60,735 bases of DNA from positions 1 through 60,735 of the forward strand of contig DAOMQA010000015.1 in the NCBI GenBank assembly GCA_035445085.1. Reading direction: 5' to 3'. Made by a program: the position numbers and the translations under genes. This stretch comes from JBDHXE01 sp035445085. Lineage in GTDB: Bacteria; Bacteroidota; Ignavibacteria; Kapaibacteriales; UBA2268. The notes beneath the pieces were generated by a model. It had not been told where the DNA came from. It did no database searches and saw nothing but the letters and a program-made list of their open reading frames with translations. Below are positions 46,822 through 56,559 of the stretch, one piece after another; positions within the stretch are counted from its first letter, which is position 1, and each line of letters begins with the position of its first letter.

Positions 46822-47931
46822 ATGTCTTTAAATTGTGGTATAGTTGGACTACCTAATGTAGGGAAGTCTACTTTATTTAGTGCTTTAACTGCAGCACCTG
46901 CCGAAGCTGCTAATTATCCATTTTGCACAATTAGCCCTAATTTTGGTATAGTGAACGTACCAGATTGGAGATTAGCTAAAATTAATGAGTTTATCCCTGC
47001 CCAAAAAATAATACCTACTTCTGTAGAATTTGTTGATATTGCAGGATTGGTAAAAGGAGCTTCTAAAGGGGAAGGTCTTGGTAATCAGTTTTTAGGCAAT
47101 ATTAGGAATGTTGGGGCTATTGTTCACGTCGTTAGATGTTTTGATGATGAAAATATAGTTCATGTGGAAGGTAGTGTCTCGCCAAGTAGAGATATAGAGA
47201 TTATTGAATTAGAATTAGCTTATGCTGATTTGGAAAGTGTTAATAAAAGGATTGAAAATCTTGGTAAATTACTAAGAAGTCAAGACAAGAAAGTAGTTGA
47301 AAGAGCAAAGACTTCCGAATCTATATTAGGGCAGTTGAAAGAATTATTAGAAGCTGGAAAATCTGCACGGGGGCTCGAAATGTCCGAAGAAGAGTTACTA
47401 AGCATCAGAGATATGAACTTGATTACTCTAAAACCGCAGATATATTGCTGTAATGTAGATGAAGATTCAATATTGGAAGATAATGATTATGTGCGCCAAG
47501 TTAAAGAATATGCAAACAAAAATGGCAGTGATGTTATTACGATATGTGGAAAATTAGAGTCAGAAATAGCTGAGTTAGAAACGCAAGAAGAAAAAATACA
47601 GTTCTTAGAATCATTGGGTTTAAAAGAATCAGGCTTAGACAAATTAGCACGTGCTGCTTATCATTCTCTTGACTTACAAACATATTTTACAGCTGGAGAA
47701 AAAGAAATACGCGCTTGGACTTTTAGCCGTGGCTCTTTGGCACCTCAAGCAGCAGGTGTTATTCATTCCGACTTTGAACGTGGATTTATTCGTGCCGAAG
47801 TATATCATTGTACGGATTTATTTGAATATACTAGTGAACAAAAGATAAAGGATAACGGTAAATTAAGAATTGAGGGTAAAGAATATATTGTAAAAGATGG
47901 CGATGTTATGCACTTTAGATTTAATGTATAG
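46822..47931 (+). CDS. ychF: Ribosome-associated ATPase YchF/OLA1
   Basis: The 369-residue Obg-family P-loop protein prefers ATP to GTP. It has GLPNVGKSTLFSAL (7-20), FVDIAGLVKGASKGEGLGNQ, a coiled-coil arm and a C-terminal TGS domain (AWTFSRGSLAPQAAGVIHSD to DGDVMHFRFNV). YchF influences translation initiation and oxidative-stress responses. Its last 8 bases overlap the start of the next gene. Confidence 0.97.
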   Translation: MSLNCGIVGLPNVGKSTLFSALTAAPAEAANYPFCTISPNFGIVNVPDWRLAKINEFIPAQKIIPTSVEFVDIAGLVKGASKGEGLGNQFLGNIRNVGAIVHVVRCFDDENIVHVEGSVSPSRDIEIIELELAYADLESVNKRIENLGKLLRSQDKKVVERAKTSESILGQLKELLEAGKSARGLEMSEEELLSIRDMNLITLKPQIYCCNVDEDSILEDNDYVRQVKEYANKNGSDVITICGKLESEIAELETQEEKIQFLESLGLKESGLDKLARAAYHSLDLQTYFTAGEKEIRAWTFSRGSLAPQAAGVIHSDFERGFIRAEVYHCTDLFEYTSEQKIKDNGKLRIEGKEYIVKDGDVMHFRFNV

Positions 47932-49867
47932 TCGGTTAAAATATTTATTGGTAATTGCAATTACCTTAATCATAGTAAGAAATATCTCCGTATTTTCACA
48001 AGAAAATTCGGAGATTCTGGATAGTGCTACAATATCTGTCAAGTATATTACTCCAAAGTACGAGCATTCATCCGTGTTTCAACTTGGCAACTCCCAAAAT
48101 ATTGAAATAAAGAAAGGAGAATTTTCCGATATTCAATATTCGTCTTATAAGGAGATTTTTGAACGAAAACTACCAGTGAATATATTATCACAAGCTAATT
48201 TTGATTATTTTAGTTCATTTTCCACTATGGGTGCAATGCCGAGTTCAAACGCCCTACACTTTAATAATCGCACCCTTAATTATTTAGACTTTGCTTCTTA
48301 TAATTTGTCCACTATTTCCCCAGAATTTACAGAAAAAGTAGAATTTCTCGTTGGTAGTGATGCTGTGATTTTTGCTGATAATAGCTCCGGTTCACTAATA
48401 AATTTACAAGAAATAAGGTATAATACAGCAAAGCCATATTCAAGACTTTGGTTTAATCAAGGCGGCTATGAGTATTTAGCAGCTGATGGTATCTTTTCGC
48501 AAAACTTTCTCCCAAATTGGAATTTTACGTTTGGCTTTAGAAATTCTAATAATGATGGTAAATTTAAAGATACGTGGGCAAATCTTTGGTCCGTACGTGG
48601 TATCTTAAGATATAATCCAAACAACTATAGTAGTTTATCTTTGGTGCATAATTATACTAATTATGGTATTGGAACTGGTGGGGGAGTGAATTATGATTCT
48701 GTAACTAACGTGTTTGAAAGTATTAGCGCTAATTCATTTTATACTGGAATGAACGAGAGAGAATTTAGACACGATTTAACACTTACTTATACAGATAAAT
48801 TTGATACTCTGTCTAATCAAGCCATACAGATGTCGGCTTACCTGAGTAGGGCGGAGTGGGATAGGGATCAAGGAGAAATATTCAGATTTATTCAAAGCGA
48901 TACAATTGGGAACTTACTAAACTATTCTAATATCTTATATGGTGCTAATTTTTCTTATGAAATAGAGTTTATCAAAAATAATTTTCTGAAGATAGGTAGT
49001 GATTTGAATTACTTTACTTTTGATAAAACATATATGTATAACGAATATTCAAATTTACAATCTGCCTTATTTGCTCATATTAGATTAAATTTTACAGATA
49101 ATTTAGGGCTTAGCGGTGGAGCTAGGCTAAGCAATAAGTTTAACAAAGTAGGAGTATCAATAGGCTCTAAATTACTTTATTCATTAGATGATATTGAATT
49201 TTATTTAGATGCTTCTTATGCAGAGAGAATACCTGAAATTAGTGAAGATTTATCTTTGAAAAATGAGAAGAATATGTTGCTAATCGTTGGTAATAATATT
49301 CTTATTGACAGTATAAGTAATTTTAATATAACTGCTTTTTATCGTACTCAACAATCGACTATTGTAGCTAATATTGACAAATCTAATAATACTCCAACAG
49401 GTATTTCATTTACGAACGAAGATAAATATAATACGTATGGGGCGAATATCAACTTCAAATCACATTTATTTAATTTATTAAAATATCAAATTATTGCTAA
49501 TCTGAATATAGCTACAATGTCTTATTCTGAAAAGAAAATATTGCCTACTTTAAGCGCAATTATTGATTTAAATTATGAATACAACCTTGGCAAAAGTATT
49601 CTGCGTATAGGTGCAGAAGCTAAGTTTGCTAGTAGCTTTAATGGCTTGCGGTTTATACCTTTTTATAAGGCTTACATCATATCAGATTACCATAGTAGTG
49701 CTGGTTTACAATCATTTAGCCCTTATGCTTACATAAAAATAGGCGACGCTACTATTCGTGCAATGTTTGAAAATGCCTTTGATAATAACTACTACAATAT
49801 AGCTGTAATGCCTAACAACGGTAGAAACTTCCGTTTATCATTTAGTTGGACTTTTCTTGAAAATTAG
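47924..49867 (+). CDS. TonB-dependent-receptor-like outer-membrane barrel
   Basis: From ATG at 47924 the protein has a signal peptide (MYSRLKYLLVIAITLIIVRN region, ending VFSQ). A divergent plug (SQANFDYFSSFSTMGAMPSS, EKVEFLVGSDAVIFADNSSG, INLQEIRYNTAKP) and a long beta-barrel end in FRLSFSWTF with a final aromatic motif. The GSDAVIF segment replaces the usual GSGAxLYG. No CarboxypepD_reg-like domain is seen. It overlaps ychF by 8 bases and the opposing PAP2 gene by 26 bases. Confidence 0.72.
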   Translation: MYSRLKYLLVIAITLIIVRNISVFSQENSEILDSATISVKYITPKYEHSSVFQLGNSQNIEIKKGEFSDIQYSSYKEIFERKLPVNILSQANFDYFSSFSTMGAMPSSNALHFNNRTLNYLDFASYNLSTISPEFTEKVEFLVGSDAVIFADNSSGSLINLQEIRYNTAKPYSRLWFNQGGYEYLAADGIFSQNFLPNWNFTFGFRNSNNDGKFKDTWANLWSVRGILRYNPNNYSSLSLVHNYTNYGIGTGGGVNYDSVTNVFESISANSFYTGMNEREFRHDLTLTYTDKFDTLSNQAIQMSAYLSRAEWDRDQGEIFRFIQSDTIGNLLNYSNILYGANFSYEIEFIKNNFLKIGSDLNYFTFDKTYMYNEYSNLQSALFAHIRLNFTDNLGLSGGARLSNKFNKVGVSIGSKLLYSLDDIEFYLDASYAERIPEISEDLSLKNEKNMLLIVGNNILIDSISNFNITAFYRTQQSTIVANIDKSNNTPTGISFTNEDKYNTYGANINFKSHLFNLLKYQIIANLNIATMSYSEKKILPTLSAIIDLNYEYNLGKSILRIGAEAKFASSFNGLRFIPFYKAYIISDYHSSAGLQSFSPYAYIKIGDATIRAMFENAFDNNYYNIAVMPNNGRNFRLSFSWTFLEN

Positions 49868-50777
49868 CCATTAGACTTTGTGTCCATTTTTGAAATATTG
49901 GCTCTACTTTCAAAGAACATACCGCTAAGACTGCTCCAGCCAACAAATCAACTACATAATGATAACGCAAATATATAGTTGCAATAATTAAGCTAACTCC
50001 GAATAAGAGAATTAAATATCTATATTTTGAACTTAATTTGAAGGCTATATACATATTTACAATAGTTATCCACGTATGCCCACTTGGCATACAGTCGCGG
50101 TTTACAAATTGGGCTGGATTGGCAATACCTGCAGGGGCTCCGCCACCCGCATTGACTATATTACGAAAAAAGTCAGTTGCAAATACACCTGGTAATTCTA
50201 TATTTAGGATAGCAAAATCATGTAATGTGAAACGTGGACCAATAGCTGGCATAAACAAGTATGCTATATATGATAGATAAAAGGCAAGAACAACATTTCG
50301 AATCAAATAATCAAAATCATTCTCTCTTCTCGACATTATTAATTCAACTCCTAAAATAATTGGAATTATATAATAAGTCATATATGCGAATTGTAGCCAT
50401 TCTGTTAAGTATGGGTTAGCAAACTGATAAATCCAATCAGTGGGGTTTATTCCAAAAATTATTCTATCCCAATTTGCCAAAACAGCATCGAACATACTTG
50501 GGTTCACAAATGGTATATAAACCTGAACCTGCGTATAGATAGAAAACACAATAGGTACAATATATAGTGTCCTAAATAATTTGTATTTACGTGAATCAGT
50601 AAATTTTAAAGATAATGATGCGATATAAATAATTAAAGCTGAAACGGAGAAGTTAAATATCAATAATTCATAAAAATTTTTAATCTGTAAATTAAAAATT
50701 AATGCTAATATTGTATAAAATAATAGCATCATTAAAGTATAAATTTCATTTGTTTGCAAAAGTTTTAGATACTTCAT
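49842..50777 (-). CDS. PAP2_3 family membrane phosphatase, inositol-phosphorylceramide-synthase-like
   Basis: The 311-residue protein has about six to eight membrane helices. It has the PAP2 catalytic motifs CMPSGHTWITI (PSGH) and RYHYVVDLLAG (HxxxD), preceded by the FxxNAGGGAPAG loop. The PAP2_3 group contains fungal Aur1-type inositol phosphorylceramide synthases and bacterial relatives that move phospho-headgroups on lipids. The headgroup here is unknown. It is 3 bases downstream of rsmA on the same strand. Confidence 0.8.
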   Translation of the reverse strand: MKYLKLLQTNEIYTLMMLLFYTILALIFNLQIKNFYELLIFNFSVSALIIYIASLSLKFTDSRKYKLFRTLYIVPIVFSIYTQVQVYIPFVNPSMFDAVLANWDRIIFGINPTDWIYQFANPYLTEWLQFAYMTYYIIPIILGVELIMSRRENDFDYLIRNVVLAFYLSYIAYLFMPAIGPRFTLHDFAILNIELPGVFATDFFRNIVNAGGGAPAGIANPAQFVNRDCMPSGHTWITIVNMYIAFKLSSKYRYLILLFGVSLIIATIYLRYHYVVDLLAGAVLAVCSLKVEPIFQKWTQSLMANFQEKSN

Positions 50778-50780
50778 TCA

Positions 50781-51569
50781 TTAATCCTTACATATACTCA
50801 TCAATTCAATAAATTCATTAATACTTAAATTTTCTGGTCGTTTATGTTTATATTTATCCCAAATTTGCTCATCAAATCCTTCCTTAAGCATACCTTTCAA
50901 AGTATTGGAAATCATTTTGCGGCGTTGATTGAATGATTGCTTCACAACTTTCATTAACTTCTTATATTCAATTAAATTAAAATTCTCTTTAAAATTTAAT
51001 TTAATAACTGAAGAAGTTACATTTGGTTTAGGGATAAAGCATGCTGATGGAATATCAAACAAGTACTTAGGGTCGCTACAATACTGCGCTGCGATTGCTA
51101 ATATACCATAGTCTTTAGTGTTTATTTTAGACGCCATTCTGACTGCTACTTCTTTTTGGAGTGTAATTACTGCACTTTTTATATACTGCGCATTTTCGAA
51201 TAATTTAAAGAAAATATCCCCTGTGATATAGTAAGGTATGTTGCCTATTACAGAAAACCGTTTATTTAGAATTTGATATTCCTCATAAATATCAAACTTT
51301 CTAAAGTCTTTTTGTACAATTTTGAGATTTTTGGCAGAGTTAAAAAATTTCGCTTCTAACAAAGCAATAGCACGTTGGTCAAGCTCTACTAATGTAATAT
51401 TTTCTGCATATTCTACTATATGCACGGTTAGTAGACCCGTGCCGGGCCCAATTTCAATTACACTGTCTTCTTTGCTAATTTCGGCACTCTTTACAATTTT
51501 TATTGCCATATTATTGTCAGCAAGAAAATTTTGACCAAGAGATTTTCTAGCAGGGATATATTTCATCAT
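50781..51569 (-). CDS. rsmA: 16S rRNA dimethyladenosine transferase RsmA (KsgA)
   Basis: KsgA dimethylates the two adenines of the 16S helix-45 loop late in 30S assembly. The 262-residue protein has SLGQNFLADNNMAIKIV, the SAM-binding EIGPGTGLLT, the catalytic GNIPYYITGDIFF and the C-terminal FNQRRKMISNTLKGML helix. Its start overlaps the HIT gene stop by one base (TAATG). Confidence 0.97.
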   Translation of the reverse strand: MMKYIPARKSLGQNFLADNNMAIKIVKSAEISKEDSVIEIGPGTGLLTVHIVEYAENITLVELDQRAIALLEAKFFNSAKNLKIVQKDFRKFDIYEEYQILNKRFSVIGNIPYYITGDIFFKLFENAQYIKSAVITLQKEVAVRMASKINTKDYGILAIAAQYCSDPKYLFDIPSACFIPKPNVTSSVIKLNFKENFNLIEYKKLMKVVKQSFNQRRKMISNTLKGMLKEGFDEQIWDKYKHKRPENLSINEFIELMSICKD

Positions 51570-52075
51570 TATCTTATTTTCTCAAATTCATTAGCAATAT
51601 TTATACGTGCTTCTTCTATTTGTTCTGAAATTACTTTTATATCTGATATTGTTGTTACAAAGTTAGTATCACCAGCCCAGCGTGGTACTATATGGTAATG
51701 AATATGATCCGGTAGCCCTGCACCTGCAACTCTGCCGATATTTACTCCTATATTATAGCCTTGTGGTTTGTATAATTTATCCAAGATAGCAATGGAATGT
51801 TTTATATATATATTTATTTCATTCATTACTTCAATTTTTAACCCTTCTATACTACCAATATGTTCTGTGGGTGCTATCAAAATATGACCCGCATTGTATG
51901 GGTATTTATTTAACAACACAATCAGCAAATCATTTTTAAAAACCACTAAATTATCATCGTTAAATTCATTAGCATTAATTGCGTCGCATATAAAGCAATT
52001 GCCTTCTTTGCGATTGTCGTCGTCTTTAAAAGTAGATATATACTTAGACCGCCAAGGAGACCAAAGATGTTCCAT
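51569..52075 (-). CDS. HIT family hydrolase
   Basis: The 168-residue protein begins with a CFIC zinc-type pair (about 27-30), has YPYNAGHILIAP and closes with the histidine triad PDHIHYHIVPRW. These are features of Ap4A-hydrolase/phosphorylase-like HIT enzymes that cleave nucleotide phosphoesters. It sits between ftcD and rsmA with no gap in the operon. Confidence 0.92.
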   Translation of the reverse strand: MEHLWSPWRSKYISTFKDDDNRKEGNCFICDAINANEFNDDNLVVFKNDLLIVLLNKYPYNAGHILIAPTEHIGSIEGLKIEVMNEINIYIKHSIAILDKLYKPQGYNIGVNIGRVAGAGLPDHIHYHIVPRWAGDTNFVTTISDIKVISEQIEEARINIANEFEKIR

Positions 52076-52077
52076 TA

Positions 52078-53700
52078 TTATTTCGCTCTCCTATGCAAAT
52101 AGTCTAATATTTGATTTTTCTTTATTTGGGCTTTTTCTTGCAAGGCTTCAGCTATATTTGTAATATCATATTTAAAGTCTGCATCTTTAATGCCATTCAT
52201 ATTTATCATAACGTTTTTGTAAGCACCCCATATACCTGTTTCTAAGGATTTGACGCCAACTTCAATATCCGATTTTGAAGCTATATTACCAATTTTAGCA
52301 ATTTTTTCCATCCATACCCAAGCCGAATCTGCTAATTTCATTGTGTTTAAGGGTATATCAATAGCTTTTTTTAAGCCATCTTGCATTGCTTGTATCCTAA
52401 ACGCCTTTTCTTCTTCTGTATTCTTTGGTAATTTAATTGCCTCCATATAGTCATTGAAAGCGTTGGTATCTGCATCAATCATAGGTATCAGTTTTTGGGT
52501 TATGCTATAAAGCGGGGGTATTATTTCTCTTATTTCTTTATCAATACTTTCAAATTTACGTACTCCGTAAGTTAATTGCGCTACCATGCAAGCAAGCCCT
52601 GTCCCCATTGCTGCTACTGCTGCCGATACCGAGCCACCACCTGGGGCCGAGCTACGTGAGGCTACTTCCTCGATAAAACCACGTAAAGATAAATTCGCTA
52701 AGGGTTCATTAGGGGCTTCTGCTATTAAATAATCAATTATTCTTTTATTGGGCTCAAATTTTGAGATGGAGTTTAAACCTAACCTATCGACTACTAACTT
52801 AATTTTTTGAGCTTCTTCCAAGATAAAAAGCTCCTCTTTGTCGATATAATAATCAGCAGCCATTAGCATAGCTTCTAACGGCACTAAACCAACTAATTCA
52901 GAGCCAGCAATACCGACCTTTAGAGCTTGTGCGTCTTTCTTCGCCTCTTCAAAGGCAATATGCATTGGGGTAACTTTATAATTAGTTAAGTTCATCGAAA
53001 GCTGTGCCATTTCATACTCTTCTACGTACCAACCAATACCTTTTACTTCTTGTAATCTACCGGGTTCGTGTTCTCCACGCCCTGCTTCTCTTAAATTTAG
53101 AGCTATTCTATGAGCTTGATTCGCTGTTCCAAGAACATTTATATTATACGCAATTAAAAAGTCTCTTGCTCCTGTTACCGTTGCTCCCCATTCAGGAATA
53201 AATTCTGCTGGACCATAATCAGGCTTCCATTCATCTAAGATAATTTTCTTAGATAACCCTTCGTATTCCCCGTGTCTAATTTGTGGCAATGACTTTCTTG
53301 CTGGATTATGAGACGCATATTCATATAAATAGAATGGTATGCCAAGTTCTACCGAAGCTCTTTCTGCAAATTTCTTGGATATTTCAACACATTCTTCCAT
53401 AGTAGTATTGGCAATTGGAATAAAAGGACATACATCTAAAGCACCCATACGCGGGTGTTCGCCTTTGTGGTGTCGCATATCTATTAGTTTACGGGCTACC
53501 CTTGCTGCAGCTAAAGCGCCCTCAATTACTGAATTATCATCACCTACAAAAGTGTATACTGTTCTATTAGTAGAAAAACCTGGGTCTACATCTAATAAAG
53601 TTACTCCATCAACATTTTGGATAGCTTGTTGAATAGCTTCTATTATTTCTTTATTTTGACCTTCTGAAAAGTTAGGTACACATTCAATTATCTTTTTCAT
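52078..53700 (-). CDS. ftcD: Glutamate formimidoyltransferase/formiminotetrahydrofolate cyclodeaminase
   Basis: The bifunctional 540-residue protein transfers the formimino group of formiminoglutamate to tetrahydrofolate (residues 1 to about 300: IIECVPNFSEGQNKEIIEAI, HHKGEHPRMGALDVCPFIPI) and deaminates it to methenyl-THF (about 335-540: SSAPGGGSVSAAVAAMGTGL). Normally it acts in histidine degradation. No hutH, hutU or hutI gene is present nearby. It is 2 bases before the HIT gene. Confidence 0.96.
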   Translation of the reverse strand: MKKIIECVPNFSEGQNKEIIEAIQQAIQNVDGVTLLDVDPGFSTNRTVYTFVGDDNSVIEGALAAARVARKLIDMRHHKGEHPRMGALDVCPFIPIANTTMEECVEISKKFAERASVELGIPFYLYEYASHNPARKSLPQIRHGEYEGLSKKIILDEWKPDYGPAEFIPEWGATVTGARDFLIAYNINVLGTANQAHRIALNLREAGRGEHEPGRLQEVKGIGWYVEEYEMAQLSMNLTNYKVTPMHIAFEEAKKDAQALKVGIAGSELVGLVPLEAMLMAADYYIDKEELFILEEAQKIKLVVDRLGLNSISKFEPNKRIIDYLIAEAPNEPLANLSLRGFIEEVASRSSAPGGGSVSAAVAAMGTGLACMVAQLTYGVRKFESIDKEIREIIPPLYSITQKLIPMIDADTNAFNDYMEAIKLPKNTEEEKAFRIQAMQDGLKKAIDIPLNTMKLADSAWVWMEKIAKIGNIASKSDIEVGVKSLETGIWGAYKNVMINMNGIKDADFKYDITNIAEALQEKAQIKKNQILDYLHRRAK

Positions 53701-53768
53701 AACTCAATCTTATATATCTTTTACTATATCTTTGCAAAAATAAGTAAAATTGTTTGTTAAACTTGTTT

Positions 53769-55121
53769 TCATTTTTTATTATATCGTACTGCTACGACTG
53801 TATTGATTTTACGCATTAAGTCAGTTATAGCCGGATTTTCTATGTTCTCGTCGTTTATTACCATCATTGTACTTCCACCGCCATCCAAGTTCATTGCGTC
53901 CCAGCAACCAATATTCTTCATAATAACCGCTAATTCTTGTAAACTTGCTCCTTTCGAATTTGAAAGACTATTTCTTCCACTTATCGTAACAATAAATAAA
54001 TGCTCTTTATTTTTATCATAACCGATTGCTGTTCGTGGCAAGCGGTGATTAATGAACCTTTTGCTTTTTGATCCCTCTATGTAGGCTTCGTGTTTAGCTA
54101 TTCCTTTTCTTACTAATCTTGGAGTACCAGTTATGCCTTCGCGAAAATTTATATTTTTATTAATATTGGTATTTATATCTATTTGAAGAGTATCGCCTAC
54201 CTTGGGAAAAGCAAAATCTGGGTATAATAAGCCAAAAGATAGTATAATTTCATTTTCTTGGAGAGCTATTGAGCCAGTGTCAATTAAACTTACTACTGCT
54301 TTAAATGGAGTGTTGATAGTTTCGTCAGATAATAACCTTAACTTCATTTTATATAACTGATTCTCAAATAATTCACTTCGATTTTTTTCAATAATTGCTT
54401 CTTTTAAAGCATTATAATCAATACTCACCTCGGTAGCATCATTGAATGTTTCTAATACAGCTTGTTCATACAAAAGTTGGTCATACATTTGTTTAACATC
54501 TTTCTCTTTTATATACGGGATTATATCACCACCATAACTATTATATAAGATTATTGAATTACTATCACGGCGTTTATTAAAATCACTGATAAAAATCCTT
54601 GTACCATTAGGAAACAAGACTTGGCAACTTAGCTTGAAATTATCTATATATGGCTTGTTATTATTGTCTATGAAAAATGATGACCATTCTTTATATGGCT
54701 TGATTTCTACGGCTTTGCCTGCCCTAATTAATGCTCCAATTGGATAATTTGTATATGCTTTCCAGAAATTACCATTTACAGCAGCTATTGTTTCTTTATT
54801 ATCTAAGGAATCCTGATAATTTATTAATTCTCTTATTTTCGAGTTTGTAGAAATATTATTGCCTGCTTTTAAAACTTCTACCTTTATATCGTCGCTTTTT
54901 AGGTTCACTTTCAATACATTACATTGTATTTTAGCACCCCTAATAGTATAAAGGTACTTTTCATAATACAAACCATTGTGTAAAAGTGTATCGTCAATTA
55001 ACTCAAATTTGGACTTTGCGTATTTTACTTTTCTTTTTTTCTTTTTAACTTTTGCATCAGAACTTAATGTAGTTCCCACAATAAATGCTACAACAAATAT
55101 AATAAAAAAGATAACTCTCAT
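53769..55121 (-). CDS. Secreted phosphodiester glycosidase (NAGPA/DUF2233 type)
   Basis: A signal peptide (1 to about 22) and a basic stretch KVKKKKRKVKY precede the NAGPA-like domain. That domain is recognised by AAVNGNFWKAYTNYPIGALI, LPRTAIGYDKNKEHLFIVTI and the hallmark WDAMNLDGGGSTMMV. The family contains the mammalian uncovering enzyme and bacterial exopolysaccharide proteins; residues 200-290 are an insertion of unknown role. It is probably periplasmic and acts on wall or surface glycans. Confidence 0.87.
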   Translation of the reverse strand: MRVIFFIIFVVAFIVGTTLSSDAKVKKKKRKVKYAKSKFELIDDTLLHNGLYYEKYLYTIRGAKIQCNVLKVNLKSDDIKVEVLKAGNNISTNSKIRELINYQDSLDNKETIAAVNGNFWKAYTNYPIGALIRAGKAVEIKPYKEWSSFFIDNNNKPYIDNFKLSCQVLFPNGTRIFISDFNKRRDSNSIILYNSYGGDIIPYIKEKDVKQMYDQLLYEQAVLETFNDATEVSIDYNALKEAIIEKNRSELFENQLYKMKLRLLSDETINTPFKAVVSLIDTGSIALQENEIILSFGLLYPDFAFPKVGDTLQIDINTNINKNINFREGITGTPRLVRKGIAKHEAYIEGSKSKRFINHRLPRTAIGYDKNKEHLFIVTISGRNSLSNSKGASLQELAVIMKNIGCWDAMNLDGGGSTMMVINDENIENPAITDLMRKINTVVAVRYNKK

Positions 55122-55138
55122 ATTAATTAATAATTCTT

Positions 55139-55146
55139 TAATTTTG
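55139..55146 (+). promoter_or_regulatory. Possible -7 box (TAATTTTG) before the enoyl-CoA hydratase gene
   Basis: TAATTTTG fits TAnnTTTG 35 bases before the start at 55181. No -33 TTG is evident, so this is a partial match. Confidence 0.3.
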
Positions 55147-55180
55147 TAAACAACTATGTTTCAAATATAAAGGTTTAATT

Positions 55181-55963
55181 ATGGAATACGGAACAATATT
55201 ATTCGATAAGCACGAAAATTATGCAATTATAACTCTAAATAGACCAGATAAATTAAATGCTCTGAATGAACAATTGTTTACAGAGCTAAATGATGTGATA
55301 ACTAAAGTTGAACTTGATTCAACAATAAAAGCGCTTATCTTAACTGGCAGTGGCGAAAAAGCCTTTGCCGCTGGAGCAGATATAACTGAATTAAATAAAT
55401 CAGATATAAGGTCTGGCAAATTATTTAGTAATTTTGGTAGCAAGGTAATGCTAAGATTAGAAATGCTTAAAATACCTGTGATTGCTGCAATCAATGGCTT
55501 TGCACTTGGTGGCGGCTGCGAATTAGCTATGGCCTGCCATATTAGATTTTGCTCTTCTAATGCAAAGTTTGGGCAACCAGAGGTAAACTTAGGTATTATA
55601 CCAGGATATGGCGGTACTCAAAGATTAACTAAGATTGTTGGTAAGTCTATGGCTATGGAGCTTATTCTAAGTGCCAATATTATTAATGCCGATGAAGCTC
55701 TTAGGATAGGTCTTGTGAATCATGTTTATCCTTTAGAAGAATTAATGGTAAAGTCGTTTGATTTTGTAAACCTTATTCTATCAAAAGGAACAATAGCTAT
55801 TTCCGCTGCCGTTGATTGTATAAATATGTCTGAACAATTATCTCTAACCGATGGTTTGCATTACGAATCAAGTAAATTTGGTGAAATATGTGGCACTAAA
55901 GATTTCAAAGAAGGTACTTTAGCGTTTATTGAAAAACGTAAGCCAAATTTTATAGGTGAGTAA
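55181..55963 (+). CDS. Enoyl-CoA hydratase/isomerase family protein
   Basis: The 260-residue crotonase-fold protein has both catalytic glutamates of true hydratases: E114 in GGGCELAMACH and E134 in FGQPEVNLGI. The oxyanion-hole sequences are AAGADITEL and GFALGGGC. It would hydrate trans-2-enoyl-CoA, as in beta-oxidation or butyrate-type pathways. The stop overlaps the nadD start by one base (taATG). Confidence 0.94.
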   Translation: MEYGTILFDKHENYAIITLNRPDKLNALNEQLFTELNDVITKVELDSTIKALILTGSGEKAFAAGADITELNKSDIRSGKLFSNFGSKVMLRLEMLKIPVIAAINGFALGGGCELAMACHIRFCSSNAKFGQPEVNLGIIPGYGGTQRLTKIVGKSMAMELILSANIINADEALRIGLVNHVYPLEELMVKSFDFVNLILSKGTIAISAAVDCINMSEQLSLTDGLHYESSKFGEICGTKDFKEGTLAFIEKRKPNFIGE

Positions 55964-56559
55964 TGGACAAAATTGGTATTTTTGGCGGTAGCTTCGACCC
56001 AATTCATATTGGTCATCTTATTATGGCTGATACTTTCTTTTATCAGTTTAATTTAAATAAGTTGTTATTCATACCATCATACCAATCACCATTAAAGAAT
56101 ACAGCAAAGATAGTTTCTATTGAAAAAAATAAGGAACTATTAGGTTTAGCTATATCTTATAATAAACATTATATTCTCGAAGATTATGAATTAACTAAGA
56201 AAGAAATATCATATACAATAGATACTATAGAATATTTGCTTAATAAATATAATGCAGAACTATACTTATTAATTGGAGATGATCAATTTTTTCAGTTTCA
56301 AAAATGGAAAAACTGGGAGAGTATACTTAATAATATTACATTAGTTGTAGCGCGAAGGAATTGTATAGATTACATAAGTATTAACAAAGAAATTCAATTG
56401 TATAAAGAAATGGGCTTCAATGTATTTGCATTAGAGGCCCCATTTATTGAAATATCATCAACATACATTAGAAATTGCATACAAAATTCATTGCCTTTCA
56501 AAAATCTTATCCCAGAAAATTTATATAATAAAATTTTAGAAGAACAATTATATCAATAA
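55963..56559 (+). CDS. nadD: Nicotinate-nucleotide adenylyltransferase
   Basis: NadD makes deamido-NAD from nicotinate mononucleotide and ATP. The 198-residue protein has the HxGH nucleotidyltransferase motif in FGGSFDPIHIGHLIMAD, LLIGDDQFFQFQKWKNWESI and the C-terminal ISSTYIRNCI. The 3' end overlaps the convergent membrane gene by 7 bases. Confidence 0.95.
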   Translation: MDKIGIFGGSFDPIHIGHLIMADTFFYQFNLNKLLFIPSYQSPLKNTAKIVSIEKNKELLGLAISYNKHYILEDYELTKKEISYTIDTIEYLLNKYNAELYLLIGDDQFFQFQKWKNWESILNNITLVVARRNCIDYISINKEIQLYKEMGFNVFALEAPFIEISSTYIRNCIQNSLPFKNLIPENLYNKILEEQLYQ

